A stretch of DNA of 64,000 nucleotides, taken from NCBI RefSeq assembly GCF_032118995.1, contig NC_092653.1, forward strand, positions 23,455,202-23,519,201, read 5' to 3'. The position numbers and the translations under genes were made by a program. Under the pieces are notes generated by a model. That model saw only the letters and a list, made by a program, of their open reading frames with translations. It made no database searches and was not told the origin of the DNA. This document shows, in pieces, positions 1 through 14,254 of the stretch; the first letter of the stretch is position 1; each line of letters starts with the position of its first letter. Origin of the DNA: Asterias amurensis. Taxonomy: Eukaryota > Echinodermata > Asteroidea > Forcipulatida > Asteriidae.

Positions 1-3000
1 TGGACTGACAGCCGCAGTCAACCAGATATTATATTGATTGTTTTCACAGCGCACTTGCTTCCCCCTCTCCTAAGTTGATTGAGTCCCCATACCTGCAGTG
101 CATGCTTCACTTGCGCTCATGTCTGTGTTGATCTTCATAGATGCTATGATTGTCTTTCTGTCTGTTTATTTAGGAAAATATGTTTTTCTGCCTTCAAATG
201 CTTATTTTTTTTGGCAACAATTATGTGTCATTATAGAGCTAAAAATGTGTCAAGAGAGATTTTGGCTCGCCCGCCCCACAAAAACTATTTAAAGAATGCT
301 GTGGGACAGCCTGTTTGCAAAGTTCTGATGGGGGCTTCAAGTTGGTGCATGACTTTCAAAAACAAACTTTGGCAAAGCATGGCTTGCAAAGAGTCAGTGG
401 GCTATCCTGGTGTAACAACACTTACATGCAGTACATAGAACTAGAACTTTGGAAGTACTGTGGGCCACCAGCCTGGTGTGCAAAAACTAGTTACCAATTC
501 TGTGGGCAAGAGTATATAAAACTGAACAACTTCATGGACTATTGAAACTTCTTGAAGTCAGAGAATGGTGACCGTCAGGAGAGAGCCTTGATATTGGGCC
601 CTGATCCCTAAAGAAGGCGTTTATTTACAGTGTCCAATGATGTTCTTTGAGTCAGGAGTTCAAGCAAACTATATTGTATTACTATAAACAAGACAAATAT
701 TTACGGCCTACAAATTATTTGTGCACATTCCAATTAAAAAGTTACCCTCACCTTCACCGAACTTTCAATCATAGAAATTTGATTCTTCTTTCTTTTAGTA
801 TGAAAGCTAATTCTCTACCTTGGTATTAAATAGCAGCGTGTCATTTTATCGAATAATTTTTTAATGAAGATGAACAGGTTTGAGGCAACGTGAGTGTAAA
901 TAGCAGGAAATGTGAGATATTTCTCCTTGACTTTAGCCTAAGAGAATATCCCAGTATCATTTCATGTGCAACTGGATCTAATGCGTCGTTCATGGATGAA
1001 GTTAGTGGCGACCCAATGCATGGATACTTTACAAATATGTTATGCACACCGCTAGGCCAACTGTGAAACAGTGATAATGAACCATGACTAGAGCTGGGTA
1101 CACAATAGGGTGCAATCCTTCTAAATAGAAGTCCTCTAGTAACACATGTTTTAACACTTAAATATGTAAAAAATACTCGTCTCAAAAAAACAAAACAAAA
1201 ATTGTGAAGTTTTTGATAAATATTGTTTCGGTCTTAGGCACTTTGAACTGTGTCCATCATAAATGAACATCCTGCATGAGTGCTAATTTGCATACAACAA
1301 AATTGTGAAAATCTTTGGAGATGGGGCCATTGTGGGAAAGGGCCCAGTGCTACCAATCAAAATTTGAAAGAAAAAAAAATACTCGAAATTGATTCACTCA
1401 CATGATTTTGGATTGCATCGATTATGAAACGGTGTGCAAAACATTTGAAATATAATTGGTCACACAAATAATCAAAAAATGTTCTTTGGGATTTCATGGT
1501 TTCTTCCACAGGTCAGTATCATGACTCATTACACAGTGCAGAATACACCTCCGCAAAATGCACGCCAGCCATTTTCACCATTTTAGGAGTCAATTTGTTG
1601 CACTTTTTGACTATTAACGGACAGGATAGGTGTGTGTAAGTGCGGTCAACGTTGTTCTAGTGGGATCAATACCAATTGTGGCTGCAGGAAGCCCAGGTTC
1701 GGTGACTTTTTTACAAATAAGTTGTGACATACTTACATGGTATATTTCCTGTAACTGTCAAAAACTGAATCACTCTGTATGGCTCGAAATAACCACCAAA
1801 TCCACTGGCTAGAGGGCCAGTAACCCCACAAGTGAACAAGTCATGCACTGTGTGTACCCCTCCCCTGAAAAAAAAAGCTTTTTAATTCCAAAACTCCTCC
1901 TAAAAGTTCAGAAATTTCAACTTCAAAAATGTGATAAGCGGTGTGTCATGGCCGTGCGAAAAAGGCACTCGCCTCCGGCTGGGGACTTTACTGCCTGGCC
2001 ATGACCCTGCCGGTTTTAAAACGTTTAAGAACTTGTCGCCGCACTTTTATTCGCTTATTAAATAAGACCATCGTCCTGAGAGCAGTAGTCTCGCAGTGGC
2101 CAGTCGTCTTGCGAGAACATCGTCAGTGTTGCGAGAATCGCAGAGAGAGTCGGAACACTATCATAGCGACAAACATTTTCCAACTTGTCCACAAGTCTAT
2201 CAAATAAAAGGCCTGTTAACATTTTGTATAACTCTTTAAATCCAACTGAAAAGCATATACAGTGTATTGCTCAGGACTGATACAATGGCAGATAAGTTGT
2301 TTTTAGCAATGTTTATCTTTTTTGGGTGGGGAGAAAGCGTTTCAGGTTCCACAAAGCTGCCGTTAGTTACACCAATGCCTGTGAATATAATTAAAAGCCC
2401 CATATGCCTGCTGGTATCTGATGTTGCTGCAAAACATCTGTACACAACCACCCATGTCTAAACCAATTAAACTCTAGTCCTATGTGAAATATGATTGATA
2501 CATTGGGTGATCACAATGGAGTCTGTTGATGCTAATGTTTCATGAACCAAAAAAACACCAACAACATCTTGTGTTTGGCGCAATTTAACTTTGAAAACAT
2601 TGTAAAGCATCAGTTGTTTCGAAGAAGCAACCTCTGGTATTTTTCTCTTTTTGAATCAAGAAAAGGCACAGCATTTTTATTTGGTGCAAAAGAGCAGCAT
2701 CTGATGTGCATTTCTCTCTATGCATCAATATGCGGTAAAACATTAGGTACAGAACCATTGCGCAATGCACCTATACGCGCACATTCTGTGCCATTTCGGG
2801 AGTACATTTTGAGTCAAACTATATGCACAAGTAGACACAACTGCGGTAGTGTTGTGAATGTTGGCAAAAGTTAAGCTTCTCTTGTGTAGTCTCTTTGAAC
2901 AAAGATAAAGTACATCACTGGTGATGTTGGTATGTCAGAACAAAGGGTAACCGATCCGCCTCCCGAATTCAAACTACAATAAATAATACGTGACGGACAA

Positions 3001-4063
3001 CTTCTTGCATTGGTACTACTTTGTAATAAAACAAAACAACTCCAGCACCAATCAATCTATATGTACACTTGCATATTTACTAATTCTAACCCCCAAATCT
3101 CCCTCGAGCTCGAGTAAAACCAAATGAATATCCTTAGCCCCACTTAGGCTCTACAATTAACGGCAAAATAGGGAAATGGGTTACACAGCAGTATTCTCAA
3201 ACTTTAGAATGTTAAATAAATTACAAACTGAGGATTAATGTCCCCCACCACTGTTCTTCAATACATGTTGTTCGTCACTTCCCAAAACTAAAATAACTTC
3301 TCGTTGACTTCCTTTCATCGTCTGTCCCCACCTTGGGATGCACTCAACTTAACTCACAATAAAATACTTGGCCGAGGGGAATTATATTAATATTGTTCAC
3401 AGTTCACTCTTGTGCTGTATACTCCAAACTTGCCCATCCAGCGAATCCTGCTTCCACGATGGTGGAAAATGTTCTCTCAAATTTATTGGTTCTAAGGAAC
3501 AGCTTCTACCTATATCTGTACAAATAATTTAGCAGCAGAGCAGCAGAACAAATGACATGCACTCTTCACCACTGGAGACTCCACTGAATTCTTTCCACTA
3601 TCCTTTCTCATATACTTCACACACACTTCTATCTACAATCTATGAGCCGACACCCTGATCCTTTGTTATGATACACTTACCCCCAAGATGATGCAAATAA
3701 GCTGTAAGGTTAAACTTGAGGTTCACTGCTCCTCATGTTGGGGTATCCCCTCTGGGTCAAAAGTGCGCATAATGAATAATTAATATTGACCCCACACAAC
3801 CATGGCCAATTGGGTCCTGGCACAAAGCCCTTCATGAATATTTACACAAAGTTAAAAAGAACTTGTATAAATTTAGGCAATATTTTTGAAGGAAAGGAAT
3901 GAATATTCATAAACCTCCAAGCATTTGCATTTTTCTGTGACAGTATAATTTTATTGATGAAGTTGTTGCCTGTATAGATTTTTTTTTTAGTAAGATACAG
4001 TAATTTTACTAATGAGGATAATTTTAGGGTTGACATACAATGTTTCTTTGTTTGATTTGGCAG
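1..4063. other. Gene-free AT-rich stretch
   Basis: I see no exon or RNA gene that I can support here. The longest open frames are about 110-119 codons, have no recognisable motif and are what chance gives in AT-rich DNA. A small inverted repeat, GTCATGGCC / GGCCATGAC, sits near 1945 and 1997 and could form a short hairpin. Confidence 0.5.
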
Positions 4064-4152
4064 TGTATGGAAGATATTGAGACCCTCAAGTCTAAAAACA
4101 GCACCATGGAAGATAGCATCGCTATGCTGAAGCAAGAATACGACATCCTTAG
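4064..4152 (+). CDS. Candidate internal coding exon, coiled-coil-like
   Basis: An 89-nt segment is bounded by a good acceptor (TTTGATTTGGCAG) and a donor (AG/GTAGGT). Only one of the three frames is open. It reads CMEDIETLKSKNSTMED followed by SIAMLKQEYDILR, with heptad-like spacing of I/L/M residues typical of a coiled coil. The exon starts in phase 0 and leaves two bases. If the next exon began at the acceptor at 9309, the protein would continue SNMECNLGPP and stop, but that join spans a 5.1-kb intron and is speculative. I do not recognise the protein. This could also be a chance open segment or a relic exon. Confidence 0.35.
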
Positions 4153-7100
4153 GTAGGTAAGCACCTTTTATGCACTACATCTCTCTTTTTTGTCCATAGA
4201 CTTTAAATTGTAGTCCCTTGGTTGTCTTCAACACCTTATGTTACAAAACCACCCCAGATGTATGGAAACATAGCGGAGCATGTTGTGTATGAGTGGTTTG
4301 TTAGGTAGCCATAGGCTAGTGTTACTGAAATATGGAGCAAAGTTAAGTGCCCACATTTAGACGACCTGTGATTGACCACTGACCAGCAACGAACATGCAC
4401 AGTGACGCACTCACTGAAACGACGTTCACTTCTGCGCTTTACACTGTTAGCATGGAACAGGCCACAGAAGGAACCGCTATCTCGAGGCTAGTTCCAAATG
4501 GTCGACCACAGTATACTTAGTCAACCAAAAGTCGACCAGCCTTGGTTTGAGTCAAATTAGTCAACCTTTACTTATGGTGCACACTCGATTTGCTCATGAT
4601 TGTCATTTGTTACCCACAGGGACAGTTATGCAAACTCTTTGAACTTGTTTCTATCCCTGCAGCATGTATCCCGGAAACTCCACCCCCACCCCCTAACCTG
4701 AGTTCCATTGCTTATTGCACGATTCTCTTTTTCTCTCGCCCCTCCCCTACCCCTGACATATCCATCTCTTTTTATAGTCTGCCATGAGATGAATTAGGCC
4801 GACATGAGACAATGAAACTAGAATCCTCCTTAATCTATGACTCACAATGAGCAGATCAGTAGCTTTCTTACACCCACTGTCTTCTTGGCAGCAACTCTTA
4901 TATGAACCTTGAATGTGTTCGAGATTTACCAGTATTAATTGAGCTAGCAGCGGAAACATGCAAAGCTGCATTGGGGGTAATTTGTCAGACAGTCAAGAGT
5001 AAAGGATGATGTAGTACAATGTAATTAACTCAATGCTATCATTGTCTGCTTAAACCTACAGCCAAGTAACACTAGTGGCTGATATTAACTGGTACTTAAA
5101 TGCTGAGAAACATGTGTTGGTATCAGGCAATATCTGCCTCAAGTTGACAAATGATCCATGTGTGAACTTGGCTCATGCAACTGCGTCAATTTGGTCTGTA
5201 AAAAGCCCACAAAGTTTTAAGCTCATTCCAAATAAAAATGGAAAGTAAAGCTGCTACTGCAATCCTGGCCAAAATGCTTGGGCCACCCTCCCCAGCCTGC
5301 TCATCGAACAGAAACCTCAGCTAGGGCACAGACTGCGCAATGAGAGCCAATATTGAACAGGGGGGCAGGGCCCATCGAGATGCAAAAAAAAAGTCAGGAA
5401 TGTAGCATTTTCAAAAGTCTCAATAAAACCCTTGCTTTCCTCAGCCCCAAACCCCCCTGGCCCTCCACCCCCATAAAAAAATTAAGAAATAAATACTTAA
5501 AAGCAAAAACAAACACGCCTTTAACATCGATGATAGTGGGGTACCTCATCCCCATTTGTGCCGCTGCTTTGTTCTTTTTTATGTGGACTAGTATTGTTCC
5601 TATTTTAAGAGTAACCACCACCCTACCCATGCACATACAAGTATGTCCACATGTTTATCGACCTCCCATAAATCAGGACTAGTCTTTAATCTCAAATTAT
5701 TTTGACTTTTTTATTGACGTTCCAATTGGTTTTATACACAAAATCAAATCAAACTGAGCACATCCTTATAGTCTCTCAAGCCACTGGAGTCAATTTTGGT
5801 TAAGTCCTTGTTGTCAACAGGTAAACACATTCACAAATACTTACACTTCCCTTGGAAAATTAAATGCACCTGAAGTCAGTAAAAATAGGGGAACCCAGTT
5901 TCCTTAAAAAAAGCATTCTGCATTTTCTGGTACCTTGTTGGGGGACCTGCATGTGCAATAACTGTCAGAATTACTTTGGTAGCTGGTAGTTGAGTCCAGT
6001 GCCCTCCTTCACCTGTACAATGCTGCATCAATTTTGCAGATGTGCCACGAGTAAAAGCAGTGAACAGGGACACAGGTACTTCACTAATTGTGTACTAAAT
6101 TCTTGGCTCGAATTTGGGAGATAAATTCACAGGAAAGAAGGGCTCGCAGCTCAGATGTCCGCTGGACCAGGCACTTTTGTTCAAGATTGGAATCCGAATG
6201 AAAAAAAAAAATTCTGAGTCCTGACAACAGGAATTTAACCGTTTTCTTTTTTTACAGTAATTGCACTAAGACGTCTAAGAGAAGATTTATCTCATCTGTT
6301 GTTTTGTTGGTATTAATTATACTTGTTACTCAAGTTTTGAGATTATAGTATCAGACATAAATTCACTGTTGAGCATAATTGTATAGTACACTGTGAGGTA
6401 CAGATTCATTTCAAAAACACAAGACTTGTCCGGTAGTAAGTTCACTTGTCTGATACTAAAACCACCGGCCTCGAGTCTCTGGTCTAGTTTAAATTCGAGC
6501 CCTGATAGAAATGTTCCAACCAATAACTATGATCATGGGTGTCAGATGTGGGATTATAGTGATGAGTGAACAGGAAGATATTCATAGAAGACCAAGATGT
6601 CATTTTTAAATTTTACTCAAAAGTTCACTTTGGTCATGGACAAGCTTGTTTTGAAGTTGTAGGAAGTTGATTTAGTAAACAGGTTTGTTGTGAACATGAC
6701 CTTGAGGGGGGGGGGGGGGGGGGGGGACACACACAAATTACTTTGGTTACAACAGGGAAGTTTCCCCTCATGAATGGTGTCCTAATTTGTTTTGAAAAAT
6801 CCTTTGCTTTGGGTTATAGCCCCCACAGTTGATGTGCCATGTTGACTCATGTGCAATAGATGTTGTGGAGAACAAATTACTGTTGGGACATGAATATAAA
6901 TGTCTTTACAAGAACAATGTCCCGGATGTCTGTTTTACACAAAATCCCAACAGAGTGTGGATGACCATCACATCACGCTAGTCGATCATCTAGAGTGTAC
7001 TCCTAGAGCTTTGTGTGTCAGTCTGTCTGGTGAATGCAGCATCATGAAGCTAAAGTCAAAACAGATGTGTAGATCAGACATACTTCAGACGCATGTGTTG

Positions 7101-7340
7101 TGTCGCATGCGTATTGTTCACAGAGTACAACGCCATAGAGTAAAGGGTGATTACCCAAGTGGCAAACGTTGTGTTTGTGAAATTAAAACCTGCTGGGGCA
7201 GAATCTTCATTGTCAAGTCCAAGTCTTGAGTCATAAAATCTACGTCTGAAGAGTCAATGAGTCACTAGAAAGAAAAAGAATGAAACAAATGAGACTGATA
7301 CCAAGTACCATGAAAGTCGTTTTAAAGGGGAGCAACACCA
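4153..7340. other. No gene seen; poly-G run at 6706-6726
   Basis: This is intron or intergenic DNA with no supportable exon. It contains a 21-base G run at 6706-6726. The open frames on both strands are short and without motifs. Confidence 0.45.
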
Positions 7341-7344
7341 GTAG

Positions 7345-7570
7345 ATGGGGGTCAGGTTGGTGTAGTGGTGTCATGACTCGCCTTCCACTTGGACCCGGTT
7401 CGAATCTCACCAAGGGCACTGAGTGGATTTGGTTTTTAGTCCCTACTTGACTGCGTGAGTTTTCCCTGGAATAATTCCCTGAGGTTTTTCCTCCCACATC
7501 TAAAACTGAAATTTCTTCATTTTTGTCTCTCTTCTCAATTGGCTCTGATTAGACCGTTGAGATTATTTAT
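7345..7570 (+). mobile_element. tRNA-derived SINE
   Basis: A tRNA-like head is present: an A-box-like stretch TTGGTGTAGTGGTG near 7355 and a B box GGTTCGAATCTC near 7398. It is followed by a non-tRNA body with CTGCGTGAGTTTTCCCTGG and CTCCCACATCTAAAACTG. The head has no foldable acceptor stem or anticodon arm of a functional tRNA, so I call it a SINE and not a tRNA gene. The body resembles echinoderm SINE tails I remember, but I cannot name the family. Confidence 0.6.
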
Positions 7571-7579
7571 CCAAATCAA

Positions 7580-10490
7580 GATCCAGTAGATTTTGGAGGA
7601 GCTCATTCTGCAGATCTGGGAAATCCAGGTTCCTCTTGAATAGGTGTTTTTTGTTGTTGCAGGAAGCCCTAAATGACTGTGTGTTTGATATGTTTGGATG
7701 ACCTTAGAGCTAGTTTATCAGGATGAGTAGACCGGTCATTGTTCTCCATCAATCCAATGGAAGACTCCTGAACAAAACGAGTGATGCAGCGAGGAGCGCG
7801 CATTCCAATGTCTCAATTGTGTGGGAAGTGGATCTGTTTTCTTGTGGTTGAGTAAATACTTCCTGTGCTCATTTCTAAGATTTCATAGAGAAGAATGGAT
7901 AAATAATCAAACAAAACTGTTCCCACCTTTTTCAGTATGCTCTGTGGGCAAGTCAGTTCTCAGATTATCCGAGACAGGAAAGACATTTTATTGAGGAATG
8001 GAGCCAAAGCTACAGCCTTTTATTGATTGAAGTTTGCTTTTCTATGACTTAGTTTAAAAGCACCCGACCATGAGCAATTTGAGGACATTTTCTAAAAAAG
8101 AAAACACTCCATGGGTTCTTACAGAGCTAGCTACAACAAATTTTGAGAGATCCATGTTCGTGGTGTTCACGGAAACCTTATTCATGTGTTTCATAATTTT
8201 AAAACTATATTGATCGTTACCTATAATGTATCAATTCAAGATATAGGAAAATCTAGATATGATGCCCTTGTGTGGAAACATGCACCCAGATATCACCCCA
8301 GGGGAGACTCATTCATAATGCTAAAGCTAGCACAGGAATGCACTCCATATTGTTTACGGAAATGACTGAATTAGCTTGGGTTGCGACAATGGGTTTGGCA
8401 TGATTAAGCCCCCCTTTTCTCCTTCGAACTCCACTTTCTCTATGCTCGAACGGTTCTCAACAGTCTGGCAGTTCCGTAGTTTAGTTCCACCTGTTGCTCA
8501 ATTTGTCTCATTTTACCAAATGGGTGTGAAAGAAGGTTGTATCTAGTAGGGTGTTTTGTCAGTTTTATTCACTGGTATGTGTTGTTTGTTTTTTCTTTGG
8601 CACGCAGGTGGGAGTTTGGTTTACAGGAAATATAATAGATCATGATGAGTCGAGGTGAAATCTAGAAAGTTCCTCCCCTCGATATATATTTAGTGCCACT
8701 AAACCTGTCAACCCATTCCCAAGGTGTTTACAATCCATGACCCAGTTGAAGTGGTTCTTCACAAGTTTTTGAAGTTACAGTTTTCAAAAATAGATTTGGT
8801 TTAGAGAGCTTCCAACTTCCTTTCCAGAAGGCAATCAGAGTACACTGGTCAAAACGTTGAGTTACAACTAGCTCTTAGTTGTGATACACCTAGTATAGAA
8901 TGGGACCGGAGACTGCTGGTTCGTTCCCATCCAAGTAGCATACCTTTTGGTTTGTTTCCATAGGACTTGGGAAAGCACTGAATTAACAGTTCTTGTCACA
9001 TAAGTGTAGGGGGAAACCAACAATATAAAAAGGTAACACATGCTCTTCTCAGAGTCAATATTTATACTCAAGAGTCACATAAAGTGCACTGCAAACCTTA
9101 AGCCTGGTTCTTACTTCCTGCAAATGCTTTGTACGAAGCAATCTTGATGTCGCAGCTCTTTTTTTTGCTGTGAATGTTTCGCAGCAGTTGAGTATACCTG
9201 AACTCTTGCATTCGCAGGAATTATGAACTAGACTTTACTCATATTACCTCCTTTAAGTCCTATTATAATTTGAAACAACGAAGATGTACTTTTTTTCTTC
9301 ATTTGCAGTAACATGGAATGCAACCTTGGACCGCCTTGATTTCAACAATTTTGCCAAAGAGAAGCTTCAGACAACAGAAATGGCTTTTAACTTCAGTTGC
9401 TAGCCTAACAGCATATCAATTGTCTTCCAGTTCAAGAAAGAAGAAACTGCCAAAAGGAAACCAAGTAAATTTTGATGATCTTTTTTTTCTGCACCATGTT
9501 TGGGTGTTTGTTTCTGTTAAAAAAGTTGTATCAAAGGCCACATTTTTTATCAACACAATCGTCAACATTGGGTTTTAGTTTTTGACGAAGTGTTGACGAT
9601 CGAATGTTTTTACAACATGTTTGTGTTTTCTTTTGTTGTTTCAAAATATTGTTTATTTTTGGTTGTTCTTGGTTTGAACTTTTTAAACGTTAATAATTTT
9701 TGTCAACCATAACTTTATTTTCAACTTTTCAGCTTTTAATTTCCTCCAAGATTTAAACTTTGGAAAGTTCAGTGTGTTCACAAAAGTTATTTGTGCAAAC
9801 ACTTTATTGACTCCTTTTAATTTTTCCAATTTTAGTTTTTATCTTAGTTTCAATTTGATTGAGTGAGTTGTACTTGTTTGGCCAAAAAAGTCTTCTTAGT
9901 ACAGAACTGTATAAAAGTACAAACATAATGATCACAAGAGGGCGCTCTTTACTTTTTCTGTCGGCTTGAAAGACCAAAATAGTTCATCTTGTTGTATTGT
10001 TCCCTGTTTGCACATGGTTTTGAGCAGCCTTTTCTCAAAAAAGGAAATGCACCAGTCTATCTATACCCTTCCGGTCTCACTTTAGTCACATTCATTTCAG
10101 TGGAAGATGAACAAAATGGCTGCTGATAAAGATGCATAAATCCTGCTATCGTTTTATTAGTGTAAATAAAATAGTTTCCACTATCGGTCCTTTTTTGTTA
10201 AATAAGCTAATTTTGAGTGCTGCATTTCAACTACAACATTTTTTCGCTTCTTCTCAATTTAATTATTGTTACTGTTGTTTTTTAGAGAGCATACATGTAC
10301 GCATTTAAAGAAAGAAATTGTTTGAAAGACAGAAAATTTCTATGCAATAAGAGGAGCAAAGTTGTAAGATATTGAAATAATTATAATTCTCTATAGTTCG
10401 GTAATCATGATGTAGGATTGAGACAGGCTGATTTATAATCAGTTGCCTAATAATAACATGTTGACTCTGAGAGTACGCAGGACAATGTAA
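7580..10490. other. No gene seen
   Basis: AT-rich DNA. The only splice-like signal I noted is the acceptor TTCTTCATTTGCAG ending at 9308. The 86-codon open frame around 9318-9578 has no recognisable features. Around 9580-10420 the sequence is T-rich and simple. Confidence 0.4.
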
Positions 10491-10493
10491 AAT

Positions 10494-10746
10494 CAGCGCC
10501 CAATTTCTAGGCTCTGCTTACCGTAAACACATAAATTGGCTGGTACGATGGAAGAAAACAATCCACATGAATGTTAAGCATAGGCCGACATCACAAATAA
10601 ACAAGGGACTCTCAGTTGCCCATGTTGCTTAGCATGTTTAACTTATTTAAGCGGCTACTGTAAAACTGTGGTATTAATTTTGAAAATGGAGAACTGTGAC
10701 TAAGTGTAGATTTACTCGGTAAGCAAAGCCGTGAAACTGGGCCCAG
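10494..10746. mobile_element. MITE-like inverted-repeat element, GGGCCCAATTTC family
   Basis: The left end reads CGCCCAATTTCTAGGCTCTG and the right end GCCGTGAAACTGGGCCCAG, which are imperfect inverted repeats. Both inner flanks carry GCTTACCGTAA / TCGGTAAGCAAAG. The same terminal sequence recurs at 17865-18142 and 29221-29490. About 250 bp with no coding capacity, as expected for a non-autonomous DNA transposon. Confidence 0.55.
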
Positions 10747-11299
10747 TTTATTGCTTTACAATGTTAGCTCTGTAAGGGGACGGTACATTGTTGATAGACA
10801 GAGTACAGAATTGGTAATTATCACCCCCCACAAAAAAGGGGAAAAAAATAAAAAATTCAGTTTGAATCTGAAATTTCATTGAATATAAAGTAAATTTCGG
10901 TCACAATCCTCGAAAGAAAAAGGAAAGAAGCCATCTGACTTTCAAAGATGCAGATTCACCATTGCTCATTTCAATATCAGCAAAAGCTCAAATGAGCGAG
11001 GGAGTACAAAATCTGACAATCTTTTGCAATATTTGTGTCGTTTCCACAGACACATGACCACCATTTAGATGAGATTCTCACATGTTAGTACTCTGGTGTT
11101 TTTTTGCAAACTAGGGGAAGGGAATTCAGTTACTCTTCCAATGTACTGTCCCCTTTAACGAGAGCGTGATTTAAAAGTTATCTTGAGAAATGTTTATTTC
11201 TAAATTGGATTTTATCTTGTTGATAATTATAAAGTAGGTTGAGCTCTTTTTTGCTTGCTTAATGAAACATGGAAGGAATCTTTGAAAACAAGTTTTGGG

Positions 11300-11674
11300 T
11301 TAAAGCCATTGGACCCTTTCGGTTCAGAAAAAAAAATAAAAGTTCACAGATTTACAAATAACTTACAGGGTTTACAGAAGGCAATGGTGAAAGACTTCTC
11401 TTGAAATAATATTCCATGAAATGCTTGACTTTTTGAGAAAACAGCAAAACAATATAAATTCTCGTTAACAAGAATTAAGGATTTTTTTAAAACACATGTC
11501 ATGACGCGGCGAAACGCGCGGAAACAAGGGTGGGTTTTTCCAGTGTTTTCTCCCGACTCCGATGACCGATTGAGCCTAAATTTTCACAGGTTTGTTATTT
11601 GATATAGAAGTTGTGGTACACAAAGTGTGGGCCTTGGAAAACACTGTTTACCGAAAGGGTCCAATGGCTTTAAA
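11300..11674. mobile_element. TTAA-flanked MITE, divergent member
   Basis: The ends are long inverted repeats: TTAAAGCCATTGGACCCTTT at the left and AAAGGGTCCAATGGCTTTAA at the right, so both termini carry TTAA. The interior shares CACAGGTTTGTTATTT and a nearby CTCCGATGACCGATTGAG with the other copies of this family in the window. It has no coding capacity. The TTAA termini are what piggyBac-type insertion would leave; this is an inference. Confidence 0.65.
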
Positions 11675-12966
11675 GAATTTGTTTTTTTATTTTCCTACAA
11701 CCTTGAGTCTCCGAATTCCAAATATTTTTTTTATTATTATTATATTTTTTAACAATTGGTGCTCATGTTTTTATGAAAGACTTTTGCTAAATAAAATGAT
11801 CACTAATTCTGCTGCGACTTTTTGCCGCACTGTAAATTTGACAGTGTACAAAAACGAAGACCAATTTAAAGAGGTTTTATTCAATCAGTTGCTATATTAA
11901 TAAGTTGTTCAGTTTGATAACCTAGCCAAAATTTGTTTGGGTTGCCCCGGCCTTTTTTATTTATATGTTTGAAGAAAAACATATCAATGTTTAAACAAAA
12001 TTACAAACAAATTAATTTAATATAATTTATCCAGGAATGGGAATGGGAAACTTTTCATGGCACTTTTTCTTTTTGTAAATCCTCCATTCTCAAGATTGTG
12101 CAAATGCTTATTAATCATGTAAAATATGGAAAGTTACATGGTACATGTATCTCTGCACCCACCTAGAGTGTCAAATCCCGAAATTGAGAGAATATCATCA
12201 ATAATTAAGTAATGCAAACCCAAATTTGTTTTTGTTTTTGGTGGCAAAAACTCTTATTGCATAATACATCACAGAATTATTTATTAATGTGTTATTTATC
12301 TAGCATTGAACGTTTGCCTATTTATTAAATATTAACTACTCTACGGCAAGTCTATTTATTAATTGTTTAAATAGTAATAATTTTTCTTCCTGAATTTCAT
12401 TTAAATATAAAATGTATTTTGTACATTTTGTTTCAAAATCCAAGAGGTTTTGTTTTTTAAATCTACAGAACCACATAAACATGCACAGCTCATCAGCTCC
12501 GAATTTAATTACAGCTACTTCCTACAAGTTTGCTTATTAGCTTAAAAAACTGCTTAAAAAACAAAATCAACAGCCAAATATTATGCAATGTACATTACCC
12601 TTTGACTGGTCCCCTGCTTAATCTTGCTAAGCATGCTGTAGGCCTAGTTGCTTGGTGATGTCATGAGTGGGCCAGAGAAGTTTTTTTGCAGAGAGTAAGG
12701 ATACCAGTCTGAAGTTGAACTGTTTTGTTTAGAGCAACTTTTTATTTCACCAATAATGAGCTTATACTGTTAGTCATGTTTAAGATTACCCAAGCTTTGA
12801 TCAAAATGGTTTTAAGCTTCAAGAGTTAGAACTGAATTTCATGCAGGGTGTTTGCAGAGAATCGCTCTTCTTAACAATTATTATAGGTGTGCTACATGTA
12901 CGTCCTTTAAACATATCACTAGTTTCAATTTTTTTTTTTTAGTTTTGAATAATATTTTCTTTTTAG

Positions 12967-13038
12967 GATGTTATTTTATTTTTTTCATGAGTTAGAGCCT
13001 GGAGTGGGAGCTCAAGCTGAGGTTTGGGAAACCCCAAG
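12967..13038 (+). CDS. Candidate 72-nt coding exon
   Basis: Acceptor TTTTCTTTTTAG and donor CCAAG/GTATGC flank a segment open in one frame only, reading MLFYFFHELEPGVG then AQAEVWETP. It may belong to the + strand gene whose last exons lie at 17657-18772, but the phases do not join it directly to the next candidate at 16002. Unrecognised, low confidence. Confidence 0.22.
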
Positions 13039-14254
13039 GTATGCCAATATTATCCAAGCTCTAACATTCAGATGTTGTGTTACCATTTAAGTGAAGTATA
13101 TTGAAGTATTTAACGCACCCCAGTCTCTACCCAAAGACATGGGGTTAGAGGGTAGATTATGCCCTTAACCCAATGGATATGGGTATTGGGGGTTGGGGGT
13201 GGGGTGGGGAGGGGGAGCGTAGCGTCTAGCCCTTTATACCCAGTAGCAGCCATTTCCCTCGGTTTAGTTGAGGGAAGGATGTACAGGGTGGGCATGATGA
13301 GGGTACATGCACACTCTCTCAATGTTTTTCAATTGATTAACTAATAGTCATGTTGCTTAAATCAATGGACACTTTGGATCAAAGTTCTTGTAATTTAAGA
13401 TTATTAAAGAAAAGGAAGACTGTTTTTTCACTCTACACATTACTATTTTCTCTTTCGAAAGAGCGAATCTTGCTCAAAAATTTAATATCAAGAGGGTTTT
13501 TAACTGAAAAATGGAAAATGTTTTGGAAGATTGCGATTTGTTGTAGTTGTTGCATTTGGTGGTTTTCTTTTTAATTCTACTTTTCTTCCTTTTCTTCTGG
13601 GTATCAGGTTTAAAACAAAATATGTAAATATATGAACAAACCTTGTACAAAAACAGCAGGTTGAAAACACATTTTTATGGTGTTTTTGTTCCATTTCTTT
13701 CATTTATGGCATTCCTTCCATATTCAAATTTGTGTCTTATTTCATGTTTCTTTAGAACAAACAACAAAACAACCGTTTTTGTATTATATATTTGGTTTGC
13801 GTAACACCCTGTGTGTATCTTCTTGACAGGTGGAGTTTGTTTTTTAGAGAACTGTCTTGCTATGTTTTTTTGTTTTATAAAACTATCGGTAGAAGGGCTA
13901 TAACAATGCCAATACATACTCCATGCAAATGCATAACTAAAGCAATTTGTGATGTCCACATTTGAGAACAGAAACCAAATTGACATGAGCCACGTAGCTC
14001 TTCCGTCATCCCTTGCTTGGCATTTGACTGAAGTAAGTACTGGTCGTCAAAATGACTTGATGAAACGTAATTGTTTGATTGTAAATGTACATTGTGTAAA
14101 TAGTAGTGCCATTCTGGAGGTGCGTTAGCCTTATGTTTCTCGGTTGGCGTTTTACTGAAGATCTTATTAAAATGGTCCCTTAGTGGGCGTGATATTTTTA
14201 AAACAAGACTTGTTTTTAACCTTTGGTTAGTTATTAAGTTTTGAGCTTCTTTAG

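Noticed and set aside
9318..9578. 86-codon ORF after a good acceptor as a coding exon
   Set aside because: The ORF text is low complexity and the frame reached from the only candidate upstream exon stops after ten codons.
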